Source: Pseudomonadota bacterium (GTDB taxonomy: Bacteria > Pseudomonadota > Alphaproteobacteria > SHVZ01). Taken from it: DNA of 64,000 nucleotides. This document shows, one piece after another, positions 15,451 through 23,405 of the stretch (positions are counted from its first letter, which is position 1; each line of letters opens with the position of its first letter). Location of the stretch: positions 62,001 to 126,000 of the forward strand of contig JACQAG010000026.1 of assembly GCA_016195085.1 (NCBI GenBank), given 5' to 3'. The translations under genes and the position numbers were made by a program. The notes under the pieces are model-generated. The model had not been told where the DNA came from. It was given only the letters and a program-made list of their open reading frames with translations, and did not search any database.

Positions 15451-16812
15451 GTGGCCAAGGGGAGCGAGACGATGACGAACGCGGTGCCGAAGTCGGTCGA
15501 CTATGTCGTGGTTGGCGCCGGCATCCACGGCCTCTCCACGGCGTGGCACTTGGCCATGGAGCTCGAGGCCAAAGGCAAGGGCTCCGGAGCCGATGTCGTG
15601 GTCTTGGACAAGACCGGGGTCGGCGCGGGCGCTTCAGGCATTGCCTGCGGCTGCGTGCGCAACCTCTACATGACCGAGCCCTTGCACGCGATCCTGAGGC
15701 ACTCCGTCGACGTCTGGAGCTACGATCCCGTCGCCTTCGGCTTCCAGCAGGTGGGCTATGTGTCCGCCGGCGAGGCGAACCAGGCGGAGGACTACGAGCG
15801 GCTCGCTGCAAGCCAGAAGCGCGTCGGCTATCACTCCGAGGTGCACCATGGCAAGGATGCGAAGAAGTTCCTGCGCAACATCTGGCCCGACTTCAAGACC
15901 GACGGGATCGACGTCGTGCTGCACGAGAAGATCAGCGGCTATGCCGGCACCCGCCAGGCGGTGAGCGGGCTGGCGCAGAAGTGCAAGGACCATGGCGTGC
16001 GCATCCTTGCCGGGATCGAGGTTGAGGGCTACGACACGACCAACGGCAGGGTCTCCGCCGTGCGCACCAACAAGGGCGACATCCGCTGCGACGCGGTCAT
16101 CTGGGGCCTCGGCGCCTGGACCCCGAAGCATTGGGCCATGCTCGGCAAGGCCGACACCATCGAGGCCCGCTATGCCGACGGCGAGGCGCAGAAGAAAGAC
16201 ATGTGGACCTATTGGCGCCTGCTCGAGGGCGAGGTCTACACCCCCGACTTCACCTACCGCACCGCGGAGGACCGCGACCCGCCGGTGCTGCACGTGGAGC
16301 TCATGAACACGCCGCTCATCGACCAGATGACCGGCAAGGAGCTCTCCGACAACGTCTACATCTACTGGAAGAACGGCGCCGAGCGCATGGACCGGCCCGG
16401 CATCCAAGGCGGCACCATGCCGATCAAGATCGGACCGAAGGCGGCAACCGATCCCTATGGCCACGCCAACGATGAGTACCAGGCGGATGCATGGTTCGCG
16501 GACTACATGACCTCGGCCATGGGACAGCTCATGGGGCGTTTCCAGAAGTGCCGGCCGCACTTCCGGGAACGCCGCAATGGCGGCGTCGGCGCATTCACGC
16601 CGGACAACGTTCCGATCTTCGACTGGGTGGCGCCGAACGTCTACATGATCGCCGATTCAAACCACGGCTTTAAGATGACCGGCGTCGGCAAGCTGGTTGC
16701 GCGGATGATGGTGGGCGGCAACCGCGTATCGGAGCTCTTGCCGTTCGCCCTTGACCGGTTCCAGAAAGGTAAAACTTTCGGCAAATCCAATAGTCATTGT
16801 CCCTGGGTGTAG
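15451..16812 (+). CDS. FAD-dependent oxidoreductase, sarcosine/dimethylglycine oxidase-like (DAO family)
   Basis: The 453-residue protein has an N-terminal FAD-binding Rossmann motif (VVVGAGIHGLSTAWHLA at ~20-36), an AGASGIACGCVRNLY region, and the C-terminal GGVGAFTPDNVPIFDWV/NVYMIADSNHGFKMTGVG pattern of the D-amino-acid-oxidase/sarcosine-oxidase family. It is predicted to oxidise an N-methylated amino acid or related secondary amine. GTG 15451 is preceded at ideal distance by AGGAGGGGAG; an ATG at 15472 with GGGGAG is the alternative. It is divergent from the MttB-like gene, consistent with sequential N-demethylation of a betaine-type compound (inference). No separate subunit genes adjoin it. 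Confidence 0.85.
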   Translation: MAKGSETMTNAVPKSVDYVVVGAGIHGLSTAWHLAMELEAKGKGSGADVVVLDKTGVGAGASGIACGCVRNLYMTEPLHAILRHSVDVWSYDPVAFGFQQVGYVSAGEANQAEDYERLAASQKRVGYHSEVHHGKDAKKFLRNIWPDFKTDGIDVVLHEKISGYAGTRQAVSGLAQKCKDHGVRILAGIEVEGYDTTNGRVSAVRTNKGDIRCDAVIWGLGAWTPKHWAMLGKADTIEARYADGEAQKKDMWTYWRLLEGEVYTPDFTYRTAEDRDPPVLHVELMNTPLIDQMTGKELSDNVYIYWKNGAERMDRPGIQGGTMPIKIGPKAATDPYGHANDEYQADAWFADYMTSAMGQLMGRFQKCRPHFRERRNGGVGAFTPDNVPIFDWVAPNVYMIADSNHGFKMTGVGKLVARMMVGGNRVSELLPFALDRFQKGKTFGKSNSHCPWV

Positions 16813-16922
16813 TTCGAGAAGCCCTGGGGAGAAGATTTCAGCTGCTAAGGCGACAACCTACCTTTCGCTTTTCAATGCGGGCGACTAGAGTACCGCCAGA
16901 CTAGAACGGTGGGAGGCGGGCC

Positions 16923-17519
16923 ATGAGCGTCGGCGGAGTTTCCACGGCGAACGCATTTCAGCCCCGTGTGACCCAGGTGCCGGCAGGCCTTGGGCCGGGC
17001 GTTCCCCCGCAAGCGCAGGGACAGAACGGGGGCCAGGGCGCCAATCAAACCCAGGGTACGAACCGTACACAAGGCGCCGGTCAGAACCAGGGCACCAACC
17101 AAACCCAGGGGACCAATCGCGCGCAAGGCGCTGGCCAAACCCAGGGCACCAACCAAACCCAGGGGACCAATCGCACGCAAGGCGCTGGCCAAACCCAGGG
17201 CACCAACCAAACCCAGGGCACCAACCAAACCCAGGGCACCAACCAAACCCAGGGCACCAACCAAGCCCAGGGCACCAACCAAGCCCAGGGCACCAACCAA
17301 GCCCAGGGCACCAACCAAATCCAGGGCACCAACCAAACCCAGGGCACCAACCGCACCCAAGGCACCGGCCAGACCCAAGGTAATAATCAGACCCAAGGTG
17401 GCAACCAGGGCCAAGGGCAGACGGGCGGGCAAGGGACTCCTGGGGGCGCGCAGCAGGCGGGCCAAGGAACGCCGCCGCCCAATGGCGGGCGGGGCCAGCT
17501 CCTCAACCTACACGCCTAG
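16923..17519 (+). CDS. Low-complexity protein with 21 GTNQTQ-type hexapeptide repeats
   Basis: This 198-residue protein is not recognised. A short non-repetitive start (MSVGGVSTANAFQPRVTQ) leads to 21 consecutive hexapeptides of the form G-[TA]-[NG]-[QR]-[TA]-Q (residues 39-164), then a Gly/Gln/Pro-rich tail ending RGQLLNLHA. There is no signal peptide, membrane segment or Cys. The composition is almost wholly Gly, Thr, Asn and Gln, suggesting an extended or beta-stacked polar polymer. The frame is chosen because a GGGAGG ribosome site precedes the ATG; the repeat, being a multiple of three, also leaves other frames open. A perfect hairpin follows the stop. The conserved-looking ends outside the repeats may be a targeting signature. 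Function unknown. Confidence 0.7.
   Translation: MSVGGVSTANAFQPRVTQVPAGLGPGVPPQAQGQNGGQGANQTQGTNRTQGAGQNQGTNQTQGTNRAQGAGQTQGTNQTQGTNRTQGAGQTQGTNQTQGTNQTQGTNQTQGTNQAQGTNQAQGTNQAQGTNQIQGTNQTQGTNRTQGTGQTQGNNQTQGGNQGQGQTGGQGTPGGAQQAGQGTPPPNGGRGQLLNLHA
17037..17414 (+). repeat. 18-bp tandem repeat array, 21 units
   Basis: The array encodes one hexapeptide per 18-bp unit (most common unit GGCACCAACCAAACCCAG). Units 1-9 form three copies of a 54-bp higher-order unit (GxNQTQ, GTNR[TA]Q, GAGQ[TN]Q). Units 10-17 are nearly identical to each other, and units 18-21 diverge. The mixture of an older three-unit period and a homogenised run indicates repeated slippage or unequal exchange. Confidence 0.95.
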
Positions 17520-17536
17520 ACCACGCGCCGATGGTT

Positions 17537-17556
17537 GGCGCCGCCGAAGCGGCGCC
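17537..17556 (+). terminator. Hairpin terminator after repeat-protein gene
   Basis: GGCGCCGC-CGAA-GCGGCGCC is a perfect 8-bp stem with a stable tetraloop 18 bases after the stop codon. A short T-run (GTTTTGCC) follows about 15 bases later, so termination may be partial or Rho-assisted. Confidence 0.6.
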
Positions 17557-17650
17557 CCAGACGCTCGCGTTTTGCCCTAGCATGACGGCGCCCTTTAGCT
17601 GCGGCGTCTCAGCAGCCATCAGGCCGCGATAGACGTCGAGGCAATCCCTC

Positions 17651-17669
17651 CTCGCCGGGCGACGGCGAG
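17651..17669 (-). terminator. Hairpin downstream of the ABC operon
   Basis: CTCGCCG-GGCGA-CGGCGAG, with flanking CCCTC/GAGGG that can extend the stem with a bulge, lies about 25 bases past the end of the minus-strand ABC operon. No clear U-tract follows. Confidence 0.4.
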
Positions 17670-17691
17670 GGAGCGATCGCGCGTCTTCCGG

Positions 17692-19797
17692 TCAGTCGTC
17701 GGAAACCGGGGACGGAACCGCGCCCGCCGGCGCACCGAACACCGGCGCCATGCGGCCGAGTTCGGCCATCGGGATGTGGCAGGCGATGCGGTGGCCGGAG
17801 GGAGAGCGCTGCTCGGCCGGGCGCTCCTCCTCGCAGATCGCCCCGATCTTGCGGTGGCAGCGGGTATGGAAGGGACAGCCCTTGGGTGGGTTGAGCGCGC
17901 TCGGCAGCTCGCCCTCGAGCACGATGCGGTTCTGCCGGACGGTCGGATCGGCCACCGGCACCGCCGACAGCAAGGCCTCGGTGTAGGGATGATAGGGCGG
18001 GGAGAACACCTCCGCGGTCGTCCCGACCTCCATGATCTGGCCGAGATACATCACCACGACGCGATCGGCGAGATAGCGGACCAGCGACAGGTCGTGACTG
18101 ATGAAGAGCAGCGTGGTGCCGTGGCGCTTCTGAATGTCCATGAGCAGCTCGGTCACCGCCGCCTGCACCGAGACATCGAGCGCCGAGACCGGCTCGTCCG
18201 CCACCACCAGGAGCGGGTCGCCGGCGAAGGCGCGGGCGATGCCGACGCGCTGTTTTTGCCCGCCGGAGAGCTGCCGTGGCCGGCGCGAGGCGAAGGCGTG
18301 AGGCAGCTTCACCTGCTCGAATAGGCGGGCGACACGCGCCTCCACCTCTTTCGTATCGCGCACGCCGGCGATCTTGCGGATGACGCGGGCGATCTGGCTG
18401 CCGACCGAGAAGCTCGGATTGAGCGTCTCGTCGGGATTCTGGAACACCATCTGCAGCGAGCCGAGCTGGCCCGCCGAGCGCTTGCCGACCGGCAGCTGCG
18501 CCAGATCGATGCCGGCGAAGTCGATGGTGCCTTCGCTCGCGGTCTCAAGACCCATCAGCACCTTGGCGAAGGTCGACTTGCCGCAGCCGGACTCGCCGAC
18601 GATCGCCAGAGTCTGGCCTTGGTGCGCGCGGAAGCTGAGGGCTTCGTTGGCTTTGACCGTGCGCGAGCCGTGGCCGGAGATGAGCGCGCCGATCGAGCGG
18701 TCGCGGACGTCGTAGTGCTTGCTGAGATTGCGGATCGCCAGCACGATTTCCGCTTCCGAGGCTGGCAGCCTGCCGCCCGCGAGATTGGCGGGGCTCTCGG
18801 CTTCGAGCTCGCGCCAGCGCAGGCAGCGCACCTCGTGGCCGCTTTGGATGGGCTCGAGAGCGATCGGTTCGGCGTCGCAGCGGCCGGCGACGAACGAGTC
18901 GCAGCGAGGCCCGAAATAGCAACCCTGCGGCCGCTCCGAGGGCAAGGTCACTTGTCCGCGAATGGGAACCAGCGGCCGGGCGGTCTTGTCCGCGGTCGGC
19001 AATGGGATGCAGCCGAACAGGCCGCTCGTGTAGGGATGCCGCGGCCGCGCGAACACTTCTTCGATGGTGCCGGACTCGACGATCTGCCCGGAATACATGA
19101 CCGCCACCCGGTCGCAGACTTGCGCGATCAGCCCGAGATTGTGCGAGATGTAGAGGAGGCTGGTGCCGAAACGCTGCCGCAAGCCGGCAATGAGCTCGAC
19201 CACGCCCGCCTCGACCGTCACGTCGAGCCCGGTGGTCGGCTCGTCCAGGAGCAAGAGGGCGGGGTTCGCGAGCAGCGCCATGGCGATCACCACCCGCTGC
19301 TGTTGTCCGCCGGAGAGCTGGTGCGGGTAGGCGGCCATGATGCGGTCGGGATCGGGCAGGTTGACGTCGGCCAAGAGCTGCCTCGCCCGGGCGCGGCCCT
19401 CCGCCGGACTGGCGCCGGCGTGATAGATCGGCACCTCGGCGAGCTGCTCGCCGATCGTCATGGAGGGATTGAGAGCCGACATCGGCTCCTGATAGACCAT
19501 GGCGATGCGGGCGCCGCGGATCCGGCGCAGCTCCTCCGGCGAGAGGCTCGCCATGTCGCGGCCGTTGAACAGGATGCGTCCGCCGACGATACGCCCGGCG
19601 CGGCCGAGGTAGCTCATCACCGCATAGGCGATCGTCGATTTGCCGCAGCCCGACTCGCCGACGAGGCCCAGGCTCTCTCCCGGCCACAGCTTCAGGGACA
19701 CATTGGTTACCGCCGGCATCTCGCCGGCGCGCACGAAGTAGGAGAGCGACAGAGCGTCGAGCTCGAGCAGCGGTATTGCGGATTCGGTATCGACCAT
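17692..19797 (-). CDS. Fused two-domain ABC ATPase (DppD-DppF type)
   Basis: The 701-residue protein contains two complete peptide/nickel-type ABC ATPase domains in one chain. The first has Walker A GLVGESGCGKST, signature LSGGQQQR and Walker B LLLLDEP. The second has Walker A AIVGESGCGKST, signature LSGGQKQR and Walker B LVVADEP. Each is followed by the oligopeptide-transporter C-terminal extension with a Cys-rich CYFGPRCDSF / CPFHTRCHRK motif that can hold an Fe-S cluster in this family. It powers the adjacent permeases. ATG 19797 overlaps the permease stop by one base (TGATG). The longer open frame upstream runs across the permease gene in another frame and is rejected. Confidence 0.93.
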   Translation of the reverse strand: MVDTESAIPLLELDALSLSYFVRAGEMPAVTNVSLKLWPGESLGLVGESGCGKSTIAYAVMSYLGRAGRIVGGRILFNGRDMASLSPEELRRIRGARIAMVYQEPMSALNPSMTIGEQLAEVPIYHAGASPAEGRARARQLLADVNLPDPDRIMAAYPHQLSGGQQQRVVIAMALLANPALLLLDEPTTGLDVTVEAGVVELIAGLRQRFGTSLLYISHNLGLIAQVCDRVAVMYSGQIVESGTIEEVFARPRHPYTSGLFGCIPLPTADKTARPLVPIRGQVTLPSERPQGCYFGPRCDSFVAGRCDAEPIALEPIQSGHEVRCLRWRELEAESPANLAGGRLPASEAEIVLAIRNLSKHYDVRDRSIGALISGHGSRTVKANEALSFRAHQGQTLAIVGESGCGKSTFAKVLMGLETASEGTIDFAGIDLAQLPVGKRSAGQLGSLQMVFQNPDETLNPSFSVGSQIARVIRKIAGVRDTKEVEARVARLFEQVKLPHAFASRRPRQLSGGQKQRVGIARAFAGDPLLVVADEPVSALDVSVQAAVTELLMDIQKRHGTTLLFISHDLSLVRYLADRVVVMYLGQIMEVGTTAEVFSPPYHPYTEALLSAVPVADPTVRQNRIVLEGELPSALNPPKGCPFHTRCHRKIGAICEEERPAEQRSPSGHRIACHIPMAELGRMAPVFGAPAGAVPSPVSDD

Positions 19798-20678
19798 CAG
19801 TCTCTCAGCGAGACCTCGCGCAACCCGTCGGCCAGCAGATTGAAGCCGAGAATCAGCGAGGATATGCCGATGCAGGGAAAGATCACCATGTGCGGGAAGG
19901 CCATCGCCATCTGACGGGTCTCGTTGATCATGCCGCCCCAATCCGGAGTCGGCGGCGGCAGGCCGAGGCCGAGGAAGCCCAAAGTTCCGATGGTGATGAC
20001 GACGTAGCCGAGGCGGAGGCAGGCATCGACGATGAGCGGTCCGCGGGCATTCGGCAGGATCTCCACCAAGAGGATGTACCACAGCGCCTCGCCGCGGAGC
20101 TGCGCGGCGGATACATAGGCGCGGTTGCGCAGGTCGAGGACCAGGCCGCGCACGATCCGCATGCAGCCAGGGGCGCTGGCAAAGGTGATGGCGATGACGA
20201 TGTTGACGCCGGACGCGCCGACGGTGGCGATGATGATGATGTAGAGGACGAGCACCGGGAACGACAGGATGATGTCGCCGAGGCGCGACAACAGCTCGTC
20301 GATCCAGCCGCCGCGGTAGCCGGCGACCAGACCCATGACGATGCCGACGACATAGGCGCAGAAGGTGGCGAGCGGCGCGTAGGTCAAGACCGTGCGCGTG
20401 CCGAAGATCATGCGCGAGAGGAGGTCGCGACCGATGTGATCGGTCCCCAGCCAGAACACCCCGCCCCCCGGGGCCGGATCGCCGGGCATGGCGAAGGGGA
20501 CGAGCGTGGCGGTCGGGCTGAACGGCGCCAGCCACGGCGCCAAGACGGCGACCAGCACCCAGAAGGTGATGATGCCGGCGCCGATCATGCCGACCGGACT
20601 CTCGCTCAGCAGCGACAGCACCCGCAAGATGCGCACCGGCAGCGAACGACGTAGGGGCCGGGCCAGGGTCGCGGTCAC
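19797..20678 (-). CDS. ABC permease, DppC/OppC family
   Basis: The 293-residue inner-membrane subunit has an N-terminal helix (residues ~33-53), a periplasmic segment containing the FWLGTDHIGRDLLSRMIFGTR motif typical of DppC-type permeases, and the binding-protein-dependent transport domain. The EAA loop that contacts the ATPase lies around AAQLRGEALWYILLVEILPN. With the DppB-like subunit it forms the channel. The gene overlaps its upstream permease gene by four bases (ATGA) and its downstream ATPase gene by one, so translation is coupled. Confidence 0.93.
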   Translation of the reverse strand: MTATLARPLRRSLPVRILRVLSLLSESPVGMIGAGIITFWVLVAVLAPWLAPFSPTATLVPFAMPGDPAPGGGVFWLGTDHIGRDLLSRMIFGTRTVLTYAPLATFCAYVVGIVMGLVAGYRGGWIDELLSRLGDIILSFPVLVLYIIIIATVGASGVNIVIAITFASAPGCMRIVRGLVLDLRNRAYVSAAQLRGEALWYILLVEILPNARGPLIVDACLRLGYVVITIGTLGFLGLGLPPPTPDWGGMINETRQMAMAFPHMVIFPCIGISSLILGFNLLADGLREVSLRD

Positions 20679-21607
20679 TGGAAGCGAATCCTCGGATTGA
20701 GGAAGGTATAGCCGACATCGGCGATGGTCTGCGTCGTCACCGCGACGAAGACCGAGACCATGGCGCAGGCCTCGATGAGGTAGATGTCCTGGTTCAGCGA
20801 CGCCTCCAGCAGCGTCGCGCCGAAGCCCTTATAGGCAAAGAAGAATTCGACGACGATCACGCCCGACAAGAGCCAATTGATCTGCAGCATGATGACCGTG
20901 AACGGCGCAATCAGCGCATTGCGCAGCGCATGCCTGAGAATGACCCGCCAGTAAGGCAGGCCCTTGAGGATTGCGGTGCGGATATAGGGCGTGGTCATGA
21001 CCTCGGCCATGGAGGCCCGGGTCATGCGCGCGACATAGCCGAAATCGTAGAGCACCAGGGCCGCGACTGGCAGCACCATCTGGTTCAGCCGCCAACCCTC
21101 GGACATGGTGGACGTGCCCGGGAGCCATCCAAGCCAGAAGACGAAGGTCGCGGTCAGGAACACCGCCGAGGCGAATTCAGGAACCGAGGTGGTGACCACG
21201 CCGGCAACCGTAATCGATCTGTCGAGCTTCGAGCCCTCGCGCATGCCGGCGAGCACGCCGAGGCTCAAGGACAAGGGCACCATGACGGCGAGGACGGACC
21301 CGGCGAGGATGCCCGTATTCGCCAACCGCGGCCACAGGACTTCCGCGACCGGCACCTTGAAGCGGATGCTCGGCCCGAAATCGCCGGTCATGAAGTGGCC
21401 GAGCCAACTCAGATACCGTACGTAGAAGGGACGAAAATAGCCGTTCTGCTCCAGCCAGAGCTGGCGCTGCTCGTCATTGGTGTAGGGGCCGAGCACCTTC
21501 TGCGCGACCGTGCCGGGCGAGATTTCCATCAGGAGGAAGACGAGCACCGACACGGTGATCATGGTCAGCGCCATGAGGCCGAGGCGTCGGGTGATGAAGA
21601 TCAACAT
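20675..21607 (-). CDS. ABC permease, DppB/OppB family
   Basis: The 310-residue protein starts with the DppB-type first membrane helix (MLIFITRRLGLMALTMITVS), followed by a periplasmic loop with the GPYTNDEQRQLWLEQNG-YFRPF region that replaces the usual 'LGLDRPlyvqY' stretch, and the transport domain with LKGLPYWRVILRHALRNALI (EAA loop). It is the first membrane subunit of the cluster, about 100 bases downstream of the binding-protein gene and separated from it by a strong hairpin. Confidence 0.93.
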   Translation of the reverse strand: MLIFITRRLGLMALTMITVSVLVFLLMEISPGTVAQKVLGPYTNDEQRQLWLEQNGYFRPFYVRYLSWLGHFMTGDFGPSIRFKVPVAEVLWPRLANTGILAGSVLAVMVPLSLSLGVLAGMREGSKLDRSITVAGVVTTSVPEFASAVFLTATFVFWLGWLPGTSTMSEGWRLNQMVLPVAALVLYDFGYVARMTRASMAEVMTTPYIRTAILKGLPYWRVILRHALRNALIAPFTVIMLQINWLLSGVIVVEFFFAYKGFGATLLEASLNQDIYLIEACAMVSVFVAVTTQTIADVGYTFLNPRIRFQ

Positions 21608-21662
21608 GGCGAGAAAGCTTCTGCGCCGACGAGGCGGCAGCCGCCGGGTCGCCGGCGGCCTG

Positions 21663-21692
21663 TGAGGCCGGCGCGCATTGGCGCCGGCCTCA
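21663..21692 (-). terminator. 12-bp hairpin between binding-protein and permease genes
   Basis: TGAGGCCGGCGC-GCATTG-GCGCCGGCCTCA is a perfect 12-bp stem with a six-base loop and no U-tract. In ABC operons such structures often protect the binding-protein mRNA end or cause partial termination, so that the receptor is made in excess of the channel. Confidence 0.6.
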
Positions 21693-21707
21693 TGGCAAGA
21701 CGCGTTT

Positions 21708-23405
21708 TCAGGCCAACCACACCTTGTTCATCTGGTGGTAGTTGGTCGGATGCAGCTTGTAGTCCTTCACCCGCTCATGGGTGGAGGAGAATATCGAGCG
21801 CCACAGAGGCTGCGCGATGATCGCGTCGTTCTGCAGCGTCTTCTCGAGACCCTCCATGAGCTTGCGCCGCTCGTTGGCGTCGAGCGTGGAGCCGGCGGCG
21901 TCGAGCGCTTTGTTGAAGGCCGGGTTATCGTAGTGGGTCTCGTTCCAGGGCACGCCGGAGCGATAGGCGAGATTGAGCACCATGACCCCCAAGGGTCGGT
22001 GCGTCCAGCCGGTGAATCCGAAGTCGGTCTTGTCCCAGATCTCCCAGTACTGGGTGCTGGGGAGCACGTTGAGCTGGATGCGAATGCCGGCCGGCTTGCA
22101 GATCTCGGCAATCGCCTGGCAGGCGGCGAGCTCCCAGGGCGGTTCGCGCTTGAGGTCGATCTTGACATCGATCCCGTTGGCATAGCCGGCGTCGGCGAGC
22201 AGCTTCTTCGCCAGCGCATAATCCTGCTTCACCACCGGCAGCTTGAAATACTCCGGATGAATCGGAGCGACGTGGTGATCCTCCGCGAGAGCGCCGCGGC
22301 CGCGATAGGCGACCTCCAGCAGCTTCGGGTGATCGAGGCACGCCAAGAGCGCCTGGCGCACCCGCTTGTCGGTGAACGGCTTCTTGTCGACCTGCATGCG
22401 GGCGACCGCCGTCTGCGCGGTGATCGCCTCGTGCAGCACGACGTTGGGGATCTTCTTCACCACGTCGAGCTGCTCGACGAAGGTTTCATGGACCATGTCG
22501 ACCTGGCCCGAGGCCAACGCCGAGAGTCCCGCGGCGGGGTCGTCGCCATGATCGACGTAAGTGATGCTGTCCAGCAACGGCTCATCGCCCCAATAGCCCT
22601 GCCGCCTGGCCAGCACGATCTTTTGGCCGACCGTGTATTCCTTCAGCGAGAATGGGCCGGTGCCGATCGGGTTCTTCGACAGGTTGGCGCCCATCTCGTC
22701 GAACTTCCGATGCACGATCGCAGTCGGGTAGTTGTAGAGGTTCTCCGGGACCGCGAGCTCGGCGCGGTTCAGGTGCAGCTTGACCGTGTGCGCGTCGACC
22801 TTTTCGATCGCGCCCGGGGTCATGCTCTTCGAGATCATCTTCGCCCCTTTGGCGTCGAGCTTACCGGTGTCGGTCGCCGTGACCATGGAGTCGAACAGGC
22901 CGAGATTGGACGAGCCCACCTTCGGATCGAGCCAGCGGGTGAAGTTATGAACGACGTCGTCGGCGTTGAACTCATCGCCGTTCGACCATTTCACGCCCTG
23001 GCGCAGCTTGAAGGTCCAGGTCTTGAGGTCGGTGGATGCTTCCCACCTCTCGGCGAGGAAGGGGCGGGTGATGTTGTCCGACCCGGTGATGGCCATGTAT
23101 TCCAGCATGCCGCGCGCGACATTCGACTTCTCCGTCCAGTCGAACTTCGCCGGATCGGTCATCTCCTGGCAGCGCATCGAGCATCGCAGGTTGCCGCCCT
23201 TCTTCGGCGTCGCGGTTTGCGCGCGGGCTTCGGGAACGATGGATTGGCCCATGATCTTGCCGGCCATGGCGTAGGCGGCGGGCGCCGAGACGCCCAACAA
23301 CGTCGCCGTGCGCAAGAACTCGCGCCGGTCTATCTGTTGCTTGCGGAGCTGCTCGGCGAGCTCCGGGATATACGGATGCTGCTTCTCCCTGTCAGACTTC
23401 GACAT
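21708..23405 (-). CDS. Tat-exported solute-binding protein, peptide/nickel ABC family
   Basis: The 565-residue family-5 binding protein has an unusual export signal. A polar N-region of ~25 residues is followed by the twin-arginine motif DRREFLRTATLLG (R27-R28) and a hydrophobic stretch to about AMAGK, with ARAQ near 60-63 as a possible cleavage site, so it is exported folded by Tat. Family features include AERWEASTDLKTWTFKLRQG and VKWSNGDEFNADDVVHNFTRW. ATG 23405 has an AGGAGG site seven bases upstream. It is the receptor for the downstream permease pair and fused ATPase. Ligand unknown. Confidence 0.92.
   Translation of the reverse strand: MSKSDREKQHPYIPELAEQLRKQQIDRREFLRTATLLGVSAPAAYAMAGKIMGQSIVPEARAQTATPKKGGNLRCSMRCQEMTDPAKFDWTEKSNVARGMLEYMAITGSDNITRPFLAERWEASTDLKTWTFKLRQGVKWSNGDEFNADDVVHNFTRWLDPKVGSSNLGLFDSMVTATDTGKLDAKGAKMISKSMTPGAIEKVDAHTVKLHLNRAELAVPENLYNYPTAIVHRKFDEMGANLSKNPIGTGPFSLKEYTVGQKIVLARRQGYWGDEPLLDSITYVDHGDDPAAGLSALASGQVDMVHETFVEQLDVVKKIPNVVLHEAITAQTAVARMQVDKKPFTDKRVRQALLACLDHPKLLEVAYRGRGALAEDHHVAPIHPEYFKLPVVKQDYALAKKLLADAGYANGIDVKIDLKREPPWELAACQAIAEICKPAGIRIQLNVLPSTQYWEIWDKTDFGFTGWTHRPLGVMVLNLAYRSGVPWNETHYDNPAFNKALDAAGSTLDANERRKLMEGLEKTLQNDAIIAQPLWRSIFSSTHERVKDYKLHPTNYHQMNKVWLA

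Noticed and set aside
17037-17414. CRISPR array
   Set aside because: The units are contiguous 18-mers with no spacers and encode a protein in frame; no cas genes are present.
16872-17580. Other open frames across the repeat array (RAPTKP-type plus frame; LVGALG- and PWVWLV-type minus frames)
   Set aside because: An 18-bp repeat with no stop in other frames keeps them all open. Only the frame at 16923 has a strong ribosome site and non-repetitive ends.
17692-20718. A 1008-codon minus-strand frame running through the permease gene into the fused ATPase
   Set aside because: The upstream ~307 codons lie in a different frame from the clear DppC-type permease and are Arg/His-rich without family similarity. 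The ATPase has its own ATG at 19797 coupled to the permease stop.
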